Shown here piece after piece: positions 48,288-59,539 of a stretch of 64,000 bases of DNA. Below the pieces are notes generated by a model. The model did no database searches, was not told the origin of the DNA, and worked only from the letters and a program-made list of their open reading frames with translations. Origin of the DNA: Chrysemys picta bellii (lineage: Eukaryota; Chordata; Testudines; Emydidae). The translations under genes were made by a program, and so were the position numbers. The DNA is taken from the NCBI RefSeq assembly GCF_011386835.1, contig NC_088791.1:53773498-53837497 (forward strand), written 5' to 3'. Numbering within the stretch: the first letter of the stretch is position 1; each line of letters opens with the position of its first letter.

Positions 48288-49497
48288 GCTCGGAGTACAG
48301 TGGCGTCCGCGCTGTCAATGACTGGAAAAGCGCGCGAACTGTTTTCCCGCCGGCGCTTTCAGGGAGGGAGGGCGGGAGTGATGGACGGATGACGACAGTT
48401 TCCCAAAAGCACCCTCGACTCATTTTGTTACCCAGAAGGCATTGCCGGCTACACCCAGAATTCCAATGGGCAGAGGGGACTGCGGGAACTGTGGGATAGC
48501 TGACCACAGTGCACCGCTTCGAATGTCGACGCTATCACCGTTAGTGTGGACGCACAAAGTCGAATTACTGTCCTTAGTGTGGACACACACGTTCGACTTT
48601 GCAATATCGATTACAAAAATTCGATGCAAGTAAAATCGAACTACTCTCGTAGTGTAGACAAGGCCAGAGAGACTTTTACATGCCAGCAGCTACAACATCA
48701 CTGCTGTGATCCTGATCTATGAACATTGAAAGTCATTTGTATATATATTGATCTTTTAACCATTTTAACTCTCTTCTTTCTTTTTCCTTTTCTTAATAAA
48801 TCTTAGATTTAGTTATTAAGGACTGGCTGTAAGCATATATTTGGGTATGATCTGAAATATTCATTGGCCTGGGGAGTAATGTGTTTGATATTTTGGGATT
48901 GGTGATTTATGGTGAATAGGATTTTAATAACCTTTCACTATATTAGAGTTGATGGTCTAGACGGGAGCCAAGGCTGAAATGCATAAAGGGAACTGTTTAG
49001 CTTCTTGTAAAGCAGTGTGGCAACATAGGAGCACAGTTTTGATATTGGTTGGTGGATCTAATTCTAGTATAATCTGCCAGTTTTGGGGAGCATCTGCCCT
49101 GATTGTGACATTCTCAGTGTGTCCCATCCAGGCACTGGGATCACCTCTGCTCTTAATAAGTTGTGGCAAATTCATTGCCTTCGGGTGATCAGAACATCTG
49201 AAATATAATAAGTTAATATTGCTCTCAAATGAAGGGATAAAAAGGAAGTTTCTTCGGCAGGACTAATTGAGTTACTGTAGCCTGGAAAATCTGGTTCCAC
49301 AAGTTTATTTGTAAATCCGGTTATGAATATATGAAATATATAGTAAAGCAGCCATTCTTTTAAATACTGCAGGCTAGGTCCTCAGCTGGTGCAAACTGGC
49401 ATTGCTCCACTGAATGTAATATAACTTACAAAAGTTTTTGTAATATAACTTACAAAAACTTGAGACTTTCGAAGAGATATGTAGCATTTTCAATATA

Positions 49498-50960
49498 GGT
49501 TCATAGATTCCAGGGACAGAAAGACCATTTTGATCATCTAATCTGACCTCCTGTATAACACAGGCCAGAGAACTCCCCCAAAACAATTCTTAGAGCAGAT
49601 CTTTTAGAAAAATATCCAATTGTGATTTAAAAATTGTCAGTGATAGAGAATCCACTACAACTCTTGGTAAATAGTTCTAATGGTTAATTACTCTCACCAT
49701 TGAAAATTATGCCTTATCCCAGTTTGAAATTGTCTAGCTTTATCTTCTAGCCATTGGGTCATATTATACCTTTTTCAGAGTCACTGCTTCCCATGATAGA
49801 GTCCCCCATCCTTTAAGTATGGCCTACACTCTTTGTTCCTAGATGTATACATTTCTATTTAACTATATTGAAATGCATAATGTTTCTTGTGCCCAATTTA
49901 CCAGTTGATCCAAATTGCTCTATATCAGTGACCTGTCCTCTTCATTATGTACCACTCCCCCAATTTTTGTGTCATCTGCAAACTTTTTTAGTGCTATTTC
50001 TTCCTGGGCATTGATAAAAATGTTAACTATGATACAGCCAAGAACTGATTCCTGCGGAACCCCACTGGATACACACACTCACTTGATGATGGTACCCTGT
50101 TTACAGTTACATTTTGAGACCTATCAATTAGCTAGTTTTTAATCTATTTAATGTATACTAGGTTAATTTTATATTGTTCTTGTTTTTTAATCAAAATGTC
50201 ATCCAGTACCAAGTCAAACGCCTTACAAAAATCTAAGTATATTACATTAACACTATTATCTTTATCAACCTGTAATCTCATAAAAAAAAATCAAGTTAGT
50301 TTGACAAGATCTCTTTTCCATGAACCCATGTTGATTTGCATTAATTACATTATCCTCCTTTCATTCTTTATTGAGTCCCATAATAGCTGCTCCATTATCT
50401 TGCTCAGAATTGATGTCAGGCTGACAGGCCTATAATTACCCAGGTCATCCCATTTATTCCATTTACCCTTTTAAAAATTGGCCCAACAGTAGTTTTATTC
50501 CAGTCTTCTGGAACTTCGTCACTGCTCAAAGATGTATTGTAAAGCAACATTGATGCTCCCTCCAGTGATCTGCTAAGCCAGCCCTTATAAAACTCTTGGA
50601 TACAAGTTATCTAGAACTTCTGATTGAAAAATGTCTAACTTTAGTAGCTTTTGTTTAACATCCTCCAGAGAAATGGAAAGAGTTTGATCATCACTATATG
50701 ATGAGATTACATAATCTTTTCCCCCCAAATACAGAATGGAAACATTTATTTAACATGTCTGTCTTTTCTGCATTATTATTGATAATTCTATCATTTCCAT
50801 CTAGTAATGGGCCAATACCATTGTCAGGATTATTTTGGTTCCTAATACTTTTAAAAAACTCCTTATTGTCTTTAACGCTGTTGATCATAGATTGCTCTTT
50901 GTGTCCTTGTGCTTCCCTTATCAATTTTCTACAATTCCTAATTTCTGATTTATATTCATT
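49498..50960 (-). mobile_element. old CR1 LINE copy
   Basis: On the minus strand, 50694-50924 encodes the segment before the CR1 reverse transcriptase (NKEFFKSIRNQNN, GPLLDGNDRIINNNAEKTDM, LNKCFHSVF). Further RT text follows with frameshifts down to about 49900. The tail at 49498-49570 has the standard CR1 end (TTCATAGATTCCAGGGACAG). It is longer and more decayed than the 19-kb copy. Confidence 0.8.
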
Positions 50961-53145
50961 ACTGTCATCTTCCCCTTTCTTCCATTTGTTTTTTTTTTTT
51001 TAATTATTTGTATAGCTTCCTTCACTTCTCCTCTAAACCGGGTGTTCTTTTAACCAGTACAATCTTCTTCCTTAATTGTGGGATTGTGGCTTTTGGGGCA
51101 TCTAGTGAGGTGTTTTTTAAATGATTTCCAATTATCATTCCCATTTTTTCTTAATAAATTGTTTATCCTTGTCCCTGAGTTGCAAAAACAAACAAAAAGT
51201 CAACAAACAAATAAAAACAACCAAATGACATTTAGGAATAGATTTTTCAATATTAATATTTCAGATTATTATGTGCAGATTATTATCTATAGTTAATTTA
51301 AACTGACTGAATATGATACATGTTTTGCTGAAAATCCAATTGACAAAGCTAGTTACAGAAATATTTGTAATATATATTTTGAATATTTTTCTGTTATATG
51401 AAATTTAACAAGCTAAAATAAAACCAAATAGAAAGGACAGAAACATACAACCAAAGGGTTAAATCATCATGAGAGATCCTCACTGGGAGCTGATTTTATT
51501 GAGAGTTGTAGACATTCAGTGGTTGCATAGATAGAAACCCAGTCATCTGTGGGGTCTGAATCCTGGACCTTCACTGCAAAAGACTGGCATCTGCAATTTG
51601 AGATAAATGAGAACACCACTAATTATAAGTAGTACATTGCTATTGTCACTGAGGCCAGTCACTAATAGGAAATACAATCAATACCCCACACATCAATACA
51701 GTGTACATCAGCTCACTGTATATCAGCACTTGTCAGGATTTGGTCCAAGTGTTTGGTACATTTTCTGCTTAAAATACCCATTAGCTCTTATGATGATTGT
51801 GTAATACAGAGTATTTCTCTCTTTATGTCTTAGAATATTAAAAGAGCAGATGTCAAGTACACTTTTATAGGTTTTTTTCCTGAACATTTAATAATGTTAG
51901 CACTCATGAAAATGAAGAATAGCACTGATTTGGGCTAGACATAATATAGGCAGATGATGTGCAAACATCCCCAGAGATCCTTTGCCAATGCATCTCTGTC
52001 TTAGCCTGTGACAGACCTACTAATATTCCAGTCCACGCTCTCTTGAATAGACTGCAGACATTGAAAAAGGGAAGAAATACCTATCTGCATAGGGTATCCA
52101 CATTTCAGCCAGCAAATAGCAATCTAGATAAAGATACTGCAGATCTTGGGTAAGTGACTACTTTCTACCATGAAGGTGAAATATTAATTTTCCTCTGCAA
52201 CTAAGCCCATAGAGTGCTATATGGTTCAGAAATTACCTGTCAAGCTGCCTATCCTAGATGCACATACAGTGCTAGCAGATGGGTGCTAGGAGACCGGACA
52301 GGTCTGAATGCACTCTGCACAAATATATGCAGAATTCAAAAATGGCTCGAAGTCACCCACTGTGTCTGTTTAGATAGGGTGCAAATTCACTGCAAACCTG
52401 TCTTTGCACCAGGCGACTTGATAGAGAATCTAGTCCTATGTGGTTCTTTTGTATTATATAGAAATGGGAACTACAATGAGGCCACCATTCTCCTTATACT
52501 GGAACATTACCATAGTGCCTGAGCACTTGTGACCCAAGATGTTATTTGAACCTAAAGCAGATGTCCAGAGTTGCAAGAGCAATGTATAAAGACTCTGTGA
52601 CATTTAACTCCCCAGGACAGACACATTTTTATAAAGTGTTTAATTAAAGCTGACAGAGGGTTTTAGTGACTTTCTGATGCCTTCTCAAGGTTTCTCAAAT
52701 ATTTCCCCCAAATTTTTCCTGAACTATTCATGCTTCTATTTCCATATCACACATTCAAATCTAATGATAGGATTCTCCTTTTCAACAATATCACAGTTTG
52801 TCATCACTCTTGTAGAAATCTTTTGGCAATCCAAAATTAGAGAACAGAAAGCAGTTTTTGTAGACAGAAATGAAGTATATAAAATAGCTCTACATATCTT
52901 TGCCAATAGTTATATGAATTCATTTGAATGTTATAGTGCAATGTAACTGTTAAAAGTCAGGCTTGCACAACACTGGAATTCTTGCAATGCAGTGTATGCT
53001 ACAATATTTAAGAAAAATATATTTATACAGTGAAGGACAATTTTTCAACTCACTCCATTCCTCAGTTAACAAAAGATAGAGATAAAATATTCACATAGAA
53101 GTTGAATGCAATTAATGTATCAAAGCAACAAAAATAAGTTTATAT
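50961..53145. other. intergenic, 3' flank of the receptor gene
   Basis: Likely includes the receptor 3' UTR next to 53146. I see no AATAAA close to the stop; an ATTAAA on the minus strand near 52641-52646 is a candidate. No other gene was recognised. Confidence 0.4.
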
Positions 53146-53345
53146 TTATACACAAGTTAGGTTTTCTTCTGGTTCCCTGTCTACCAAATTAATGCTTCCT
53201 GTGATCACAGATTCTTCCTGAGCTGAGATGTTTTTTGACTGCTTTTTGGCACAATATGGAATGTGGCCACAAAAATACATGTAAATCCACGGATTGGCAC
53301 AACTATTCAAATTCCCCAGGAGCATGATGATGGTAAATGCTGCAC
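53146..53345 (-). other. exon 2 of the vasotocin receptor (TM7 and C-tail)
   Basis: 200 coding bases, too short to stand out as an open frame. It begins with the last two bases of a split Gly codon, encodes TM7 (FTIIMLLGNLNSCANPWIYM), then a 40-odd-residue tail ending ...ENLTCV and a TAA at 53146-53148. The tail is rich in Ser/Gln/Glu and lacks the paired Cys that some relatives use for palmitoylation. The intron position after TM6 is shared across the receptor family. Confidence 0.9.
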
Positions 53346-56300
53346 CTGGAATGAAAGAATTGGAGAAATACCATGTAAATAAGACACGCCAGAAAGTGGT
53401 AATGTTCTTATGAATTGATGCTCTTTGATGTACATGTTCTTAAATTAATTAACTTAACTATTGTAGGATCAGTTTAGCATTTTGCAATAGAGAAAAAGTT
53501 AAAATAACATTAGGAGATTTCAGTTTATTCAATGGTTATAAAAAATTGTAATTCTGTAGCTATCTACAGTATATAATACATTGTAGCTGCATATGCATAA
53601 GATGTATTTCAGAAATAGATATTTTTGCATAACTCTTCTTACCCCATATAAATCTAAATGTTAATGTGGTTGCTTGTTACCTTAATCTATGTAAATACTG
53701 TACCATCTCAGAAATGCATACCTCTAGAAAGAATTTTTAAAACAAAGATCATAATGTGAGATCTTTTCAGAAGACAAGATTATAGTCTAATTTTAAAAAT
53801 TTATAGTATAATTTTGTCTTATTTATATCCGTATTTTATCTTTCAACAGCTAAACTTTAGAAATGAAGTTGATAGGGAGTCTGTTTTTAACAAAAGAGTA
53901 GCAATATAATTTTGAAAATATTAATATTGTGTACAGCATTTTATTCTTTTATATTTTAGCTTTGTTTTCATTACAAATATCAACCCTTACACAATTTGTA
54001 ATTGTTCCATAGTTCACTGAAGATATTTCACAGCTAAGAACACTTCAATATTCAAAAACATTTCAGAGGTTTTATAGTGTTGCTGTTATAAATAGTAAAC
54101 CAGAAATATTTATTTTATTAATTTGAATAATTATTTTATTAATTAGTTAAAGCTAAAATGCTATATTGCCTTTAATTTCCCTAATATACAAAAAAAGTAA
54201 TTCCATAATCTCTAAAATCTCTAAATGTATATATTGATCTCTTGCTAGTACAAATAAAACTTATAACATTTTCACTGTGTTGTTGACTAATAATTAAATG
54301 CTAATTAATCTTGGTTAGCCTTCCCAGCAGAAAAAAAGCCTTATTGAAAGCATATGTTTGTACATGTGTACACACACATTAAGTAACCCCCAAGATGATT
54401 TTTGATTATGCAGTGTAATATGTTACCAGCTATTGTACATCATTATTCATGGCCATGAAAAACGTCTCACGGACTGTGAAATTTGGTCTACCCCATGAAA
54501 TCTGGTCTTCTGTGTGCTTTTACCCTATACTATACAGCTTTCATGAGGAGAGACCAGCGTTCTCAAACTGGGTGTCCTGACCCAAAAAGTGGTTGCGGGG
54601 GACAGGTTGCAAGCTTATTTTAGGGGGGCTGCGGTATTGCCACCCTTACTTCTGCACTGCCTTCAGAGCTGGGCGGCAGGAGAGCGGCAGCTGCTGTGAA
54701 GGCAGCAGCACAGAAATAAGGGTGGCAATACCATGCCGTCCTTACTTCTGTGCTGCTGCTGGCAGTGGTGCTACCTTCAGAGCTGGGCTCACGGCCAGCA
54801 GCCGCCGCTCTCCAGCCACCAAGCTCTGAAGGAAGCACTGCCACCAGCAGCAGCGCAGATGTAAGGGTAGCAGTACTGCAACCCCCCTTCAATAACCTTG
54901 TGACCCCCCCCCCACACACACACACACACACACACAACTCCTTTTTCGGTCAGGACCTAAGTTCCCTGTAAGCTGCGTGGCTGTGCAGCAGCTTATTTAG
55001 TGCTGCACAGGCGCTCAGGGAACCCATGCAGCCGACCTGCCACAGCCGGGGGAGGGGTGTGCCATAGGTGCCGACTTCCCCTCTAGCATGGGGCGGTGCT
55101 CGATCCTGCCCAGGCCCCGCCCCCACTCCACCCCTACCCCCAATCCCCGCCCCTTCCTCCAGCCCAAATATTGCTACAAGGAGAGAGCTGGGGGGAGTCC
55201 TCTCTCTCCCCGTCATAGCCTCCTGCACCCCAAACCCCTCATCCCCAGCCCCACCCCAGAGCCCACACCCCCAGATGGAGCTCTCACACCTCTGCACCAC
55301 AACCCTCTGCCCCAGCCCTGATCCCTCTCCCACACTCCGAACCCCTCCACCCCACCCACACCACATGAATTTTGTTATGTGCACCAATATGGAGGTGATG
55401 TGTGACGCATCACCTCTATATTGGTGCACATAACAAAATTCATTCCGCACATCTGTGGAAAAAATTAGAGGGAACACTGGTCAGGACCCCTAAAATTACA
55501 AAACCATGAAATTTCAAATTTAAATATCTGAAACCATGAAATTTATTATTTTTAAAATCCTATGGCTGTGAAATTGACCAAAATGGACCCTGAATTTGGT
55601 AGAGCCCTATACATCATTAATACAGTATGCAAACAAACTAGTCCTTCAAATTTAATCATACATAAAATGATTACACATCGTTGAACCTAAATAATATGGA
55701 TATATAAAGAGGAAATGTAGCAATGTGGTAGTCTACTATAGTTATTGATAAGAAAAAGGAGTATCTTACCTTCAGTAATGCCACTGGGGTACCATACAGA
55801 CCACAACTGTACAATGAAGAAAGGTGCCCAACAAAGGACATATGCAATAACTGTCACCACTGTCATTTTTACAGTCTTGATCATAGCCTTTGAAATACAG
55901 TTAATACTGCTTGCTTGGAATGGCAGGACTTGCTTCTGATTTATTGCTTCAAATTCATTCCTTTTTTTCACATGTATGTTCATTAGTATTATTTTGCAGA
56001 TCTTAACCTGGCATATGGTAAGGATAGCTGTGGGAATGAAGAAAATAGCTACAAAAATCCAAGTCACATATGCCTTTAAGCCCCAAGGTTGGATGAACTC
56101 ACCCCAGCATTCAAAAATATCTGGAGATATTTCAGTCTTGGAAAAGATAAATACTTGTGGAAGACTAAAAAGCAGTGATATAGACCAGCTGGTGCAAATG
56201 GCAGCATTCCAAAGAGCCCTTTTCTTTTGGAAAGTGACCATGGGATAGCATACTGCTTGATATCTGTCCACTGTCATGACCACTATCATATAAGTAGAGG

Positions 56301-56685
56301 CAAACATGCCCAACAACTGCAAATATTTGATAGTTCTGCACAATGCATCTGGCCCTATGAAAATGTCTGTAATATCCCATATTAGTTGGGGAAGTACTTG
56401 AAAAAATGCTACCACTAAGTCCGCTATGCTCAGGTGAAGCATGAATACATACATCCTAGATAACTTCTTTCTTCTCCTCCACAGTACCAGTATGAGAATA
56501 AAATTGCCCACAGATGCTGTCATAAATATTACTCCCAACACAGCAATCTCTAACTGAGCTAATTGCTCATCTCTTTCTTGTCTTCCAACTGGATCTGACT
56601 TATTTGTCAGATTCAGGATAAGCTGAGGAAAAAGACTTTCAGACTGATATTCATTAGCTTGCACAGGAACTGAAAAATTCTTCAT
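53146..56685 (-). CDS. vasotocin/vasopressin receptor, V2 type (VT1-like)
   Basis: A class A GPCR of the neurohypophysial hormone family, acting at the plasma membrane. Exon 1 is 55770-56685 (donor GAAG|GTAAG) and exon 2 is 53146-53345 (acceptor TTCATTCCAG|GTG). The join is in frame and gives 371 residues. N-glycosylation sites are at 3-5 (NFS), 25-27 (NLT) and 28-30 (NKS). Family marks are FFQVLPQLIWDIT with GPDALC (Cys116), DRY at 140-142, Cys193 in FECWGEFIQPWG for the disulfide, CWAPFF in TM6, and NSCANPWIYM in TM7. After TM5 it reads ICQV, as in V2 receptors, whereas V1a and oxytocin receptors have CYG. V2 receptors usually act through Gs and cAMP. The subtype name (VT1; V2B or V2C) differs between authors, so no symbol is given. 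No disabling change is seen. Confidence 0.92.
54450..55606. mobile_element. hAT-like non-autonomous element in the receptor intron
   Basis: The sequence runs from CATGGCCATGAAAAACGTCT to GAATTTGGTAGAGCCCT and contains internal inverted blocks (CTTACTTCTG...CAGAGCTGGG, read in both directions), CTCAAACTGGG, and a split TCGGTCAGGACC block. It contains the nested MITE at 54957-55479 and a short CA run at 54913-54937. It is non-coding; the GC-rich frames are incidental. Confidence 0.6.
54957..55479. mobile_element. hAT MITE with perfect 8-bp duplication
   Basis: GTCAGGAC lies at 54949-54956 and 55480-55487. The ends TTCCCTGTAAG (left) and AGAGGGAACACTG (right) are imperfect inverted repeats. Inside is a long hairpin at 55359-55445 (ATGAATTTTGTTATGTGCAC and its inverse). 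Confidence 0.85.
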
Positions 56686-56879
56686 AGCGCACAGAAGCTA
56701 CTTACAGTAGCTGTTACTCACGACTCAGGTTGATAGCTCTGAAGTACGGGCTAGTAAATATATCAGCACTGGTTCAGGTTTCAGTGTGTCTTGAAACAAA
56801 TCTCCATGCATGAATGAACCTGAAACAGCAAACCTGCATCTTGATAGACTTCTCTCTCTTGCTAGAGTGAAAAAAAGGC

Positions 56880-56887
56880 TTTATATA
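56880..56887 (-). promoter_or_regulatory. TATA box of the vasotocin receptor gene
   Basis: On the minus strand the sequence reads CTATATAAAGCC about 195 bp upstream of the ATG. This predicts a start near 56850 and a 5' UTR of about 165 bp with no intron needed. There are no other elements I can assign. Confidence 0.5.
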
Positions 56888-57805
56888 GTCTTCAAATAGA
56901 GTCTTATGTAACTTCATAATCATTTGGTAGGCTGTAGTTGTCTTAGCCAATAGGAAAACAACTAATATAATTGGGATATATATATAAATAAAATGAGAAC
57001 CACAGAGGCTTGAAATAATCAAATCACTTATTTCAGTGCGGCCAAAATCATACTTACATATTTTTACCCATGAGAGCTTTTCCAAATATAAATGTTATGT
57101 AAACCAAAACTGTATTCCTCAGTATAATAACTAGGACTTCAGTCATAAATATTTACGTGTGGATGGAAAACTTAGGTCCCTGAGTCTGGCTGCATGGGCA
57201 CTCTAACTCTCTTAGATCCCTGAGACAAAGACCATATCTTAAAAGCTGCGAACACAAAGAGAGAGAGAGAGATTTTTTCCATTGATTTTTCTGTTTTCAG
57301 ATGTCAGTCAGCTGATCTAGAAAAGAAGAGACTTAAATGGTTTAAAATAATCTTTTATTGCAAGAATTCTGGATTCTTTTCTAAGCAAAAAGAAAAATAA
57401 CACATGGAATACATTACATCTATTGCGACTGCAAGCCTGCTGATGTTTTAATGACAGGGAATGGGAGGGAGCGCAGGAACATTCTGTGGGAAATCCAACC
57501 ACTGAAGAGACATGAATGATATAGCAGTCTATAAGACCACTTCTAAACACCAGTCCTACAACCTGTACAGTTGTTTAAAGGTTTTAAAATAAACTGTCTA
57601 ATATTTTTCTTTTCTCTATGTGGAGTAAATTATTTTGATGATTTGAGGAGTCTAAGTATAGCTTATGAATTCTGTTTTATATGGGGGACTCTCTGTGTAT
57701 CTGTATCAGATTGCAAACTCCATTTTGAAAGTGGGGCTTGCTGCCTTTTTTGTTGCCTTTATGCCTCCATCTTGGACTAAATTCTAAGGGGTGGTGGCAC
57801 ATGGC
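56888..57805. other. unassigned DNA upstream of the receptor
   Basis: Contains a short GA run near 57256-57272. No gene recognised. Confidence 0.4.
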
Positions 57806-57810
57806 TAACA

Positions 57811-59278
57811 AAGGCTTAATCTACACTAGCAACTTATATTGGTATAACTATGTTGCTCAGGGGTATGGATTTTCTACACCCCTGAGCGACACAGTTATAT
57901 CGACCTATCTCCTGGTGTTGCCAGTGCTATGTTGATGGGAGGGCTTCTCCTGTCGGCATAGTTACTATCTCTCAGAGAAGTGGAGTACCTACACCAATGG
58001 GAGAAGCCCTCCTGTCAGCGTAGGTAGCATCTGTGATGGGTTGGATCACAGAAACCCTCTTGGGAACTGCCAACTGATGTGCCAAGACCACCTCTGCCCC
58101 TGTTTTCCCTGCCAGCCTGGGTCTCCAGCACCCTGTCTTGTTGAGCCAGACATGCCAGTCTGGTCCAACACCGACCCAGGGTCTGAACCATGTGCCGCAA
58201 AGCTGCAGACTTAACTGAAAGCAGCTTGCAGAAGTGTTCCAGTCTTTAACACTCATATGCCCAACTCCCAATGGGGTCTAAACCCCAAATAAATCTGTTT
58301 TACTCATAAATTGTTCGCCCTCTATAACACTGATAGAGAGATATCACAGCTGTTTGCCCCCCCCCCCAGGTATTAATACATTCTCTGGGTTAATTAATAA
58401 GTAAACAGTGATTTTATTAAATATAGAAAGTGGGATTTAAGTGGTTCCAGTAATAGCAGACAGAACAAAGTGAATTACCAAGTAAAATAAAATAAAACAC
58501 GCAAGTCTGAGTCTAATACATAAGAAAACTGAGTACAGATAAAAACCTCACCCTTAGAGGAATTCCAGGAAGCTTCCTTTTACAGACTAGTCTCCTTCTA
58601 GTCTGGGTCCAGCAATCACTCACACCTCCTGTAGTTATTGTCCTTTGTTCCAGTTTCTTTCAGGTATCCTTGGGGGTGGAAAGGCTATGTCTTTAGCCAG
58701 CTGAAGACAAAATGGAGGGGTCTCCCACAGGCTTAAATAGACTTTCTCTTGTGGTTGGAGACCCCCTCCTCTCTCCTATGCAAAGTCCAGCTCCAAGATG
58801 GAGTTTTGGAGTCAAGTGGCCAAGTCACATGTCCATGCATGACTGAGTTTCTTACCAGCCAAGCCACATTCTTGGAAAAGCTCCGATGTGGATTGGCATC
58901 TTCGAGTTCATTGTTGGCTTAAGTAGTTCTTGATTGGGCACTTAATTTGCACATTCCTTTCTCAAGAAGCTGACCAAATGCTTACTAAGGCTACTTAGAA
59001 ATCAAGCACGTATACAACCAATATTCCTAACTTCAAATACAAAAATGAAACATGCATAAAATAGGAGGAATGTATTCAGTAGATCATAACCTTTACATAG
59101 ATATGTTACATGGCATATGTAGCATAAAACATATTCCAGTTATATCATATATACATTCATAAGCATATTCCCATGAAGCCCTATGGGGTACACCGTCACA
59201 GCATATACCAAAGTGCTACAGTAAGGCAGCTGCATCAGTGCAGCTGCTCCCACTGCAACCCTTTTAAGTGTAGACAAT
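57811..59278. mobile_element. Harbinger-type MITE split by a solo LTR
   Basis: The ends GGCTTAATCTACACTAG and (reverse) GATTGTCTACACTTAAAA frame palindromic text (CTCAGGGGTATGGATTTTCT and its inverse, AGGGCTTCTCCTGTCGGC and its inverse). The LTR at 58031-59200 sits between two halves. The MITE without the insert is about 298 bp. Confidence 0.6.
58031..59200 (-). mobile_element. solo LTR, about 1.17 kb, inside a MITE
   Basis: The ends CTGTGATGGG and CCGTCACA are inverted, and GCAT flanks both sides (58027-58030, 59201-59204). An endogenous LTR-element family, non-coding. The TG...CA ends and related internal text link it loosely to 59804-60876 and 32496-33784. A run of C at 58357-58368 is prominent. 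Confidence 0.65.
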
Positions 59279-59285
59279 CGGAATA

Positions 59286-59406
59286 GGGTGACCAGATGTC
59301 ACCGATTTTATAGGGACAGTCTTGATATTTGGAGCTTTTTCTTACAATAGGCATCTATTACCCCCCCACCCCTCTCCTGATTTTTCACACTTGCTATCTG
59401 GTCACC
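59286..59406. mobile_element. 121-bp MITE with TA duplication
   Basis: GGGTGACCAGAT at the left and ATCTGGTCACC at the right are inverted, with TA on each side (59284-59285, 59407-59408), as in Tc1/mariner elements. It is non-coding. Confidence 0.7.
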
Positions 59407-59539
59407 TAAGCACAAAGGCAAGTTGTTAAATGTTGATTGGTGATTTAAATGGAGCAGATGGACCTTGCACAAAGAGATGGATACTGCCCAGGGGAAACCA
59501 GTTTTTGAAGTATGAACTCTAGAGGGTTTGGCAACTAAG

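Larger units (their letters stand above)
43809..48665. mobile_element. apparently intact PIF/Harbinger DNA transposon, 4857 bp
   Basis: The termini GGCCTGGTCTACATTA and (reverse) GGCCTTGTCTACACTA form inverted repeats matching at 14 of 16 positions. The flanks on both sides read AGA (43806-43808, 48666-48668), a 3-bp duplication, although not the usual TWA. Several GTCGAA/TTCGAC motifs cluster in the first 200 and last 150 bp and may be transposase or Myb binding sites. The element is CpG-rich and encodes three open frames: a Myb/SANT protein (+), a transposase (-), and a small antisense ORF in the Myb intron. Two AATAAA signals (46323 +, 46883 -) end the convergent main transcripts. Open frames and retained CpG suggest recent insertion. 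Confidence 0.92.
43037..49150 (+). mobile_element. LTR copy hosting the Harbinger transposon
   Basis: Left part 43037-43808 and right part 48666-about 49150 together match the LTR at 18898-21312 in order, including GGCCATTCCTTGTGGATAGT, the TTCTTAATAAATCTTAG polyadenylation block near 48790, and GGCTGTAAGCATATATTTGG. The Harbinger element at 43809-48665 splits it. The right boundary is approximate. No retroviral genes are present. Confidence 0.6.

Noticed and set aside
54593..55477. Ala/Ser/Pro-rich frames in the receptor intron
   Set aside because: They are inside nested MITEs and overlap on both strands.
55687..55769. Extension of receptor exon 1 past the donor (27 extra residues)
   Set aside because: The text after GAAG|GTAAG is intronic; TM7 is supplied by exon 2 with the proper NPxxY motif.
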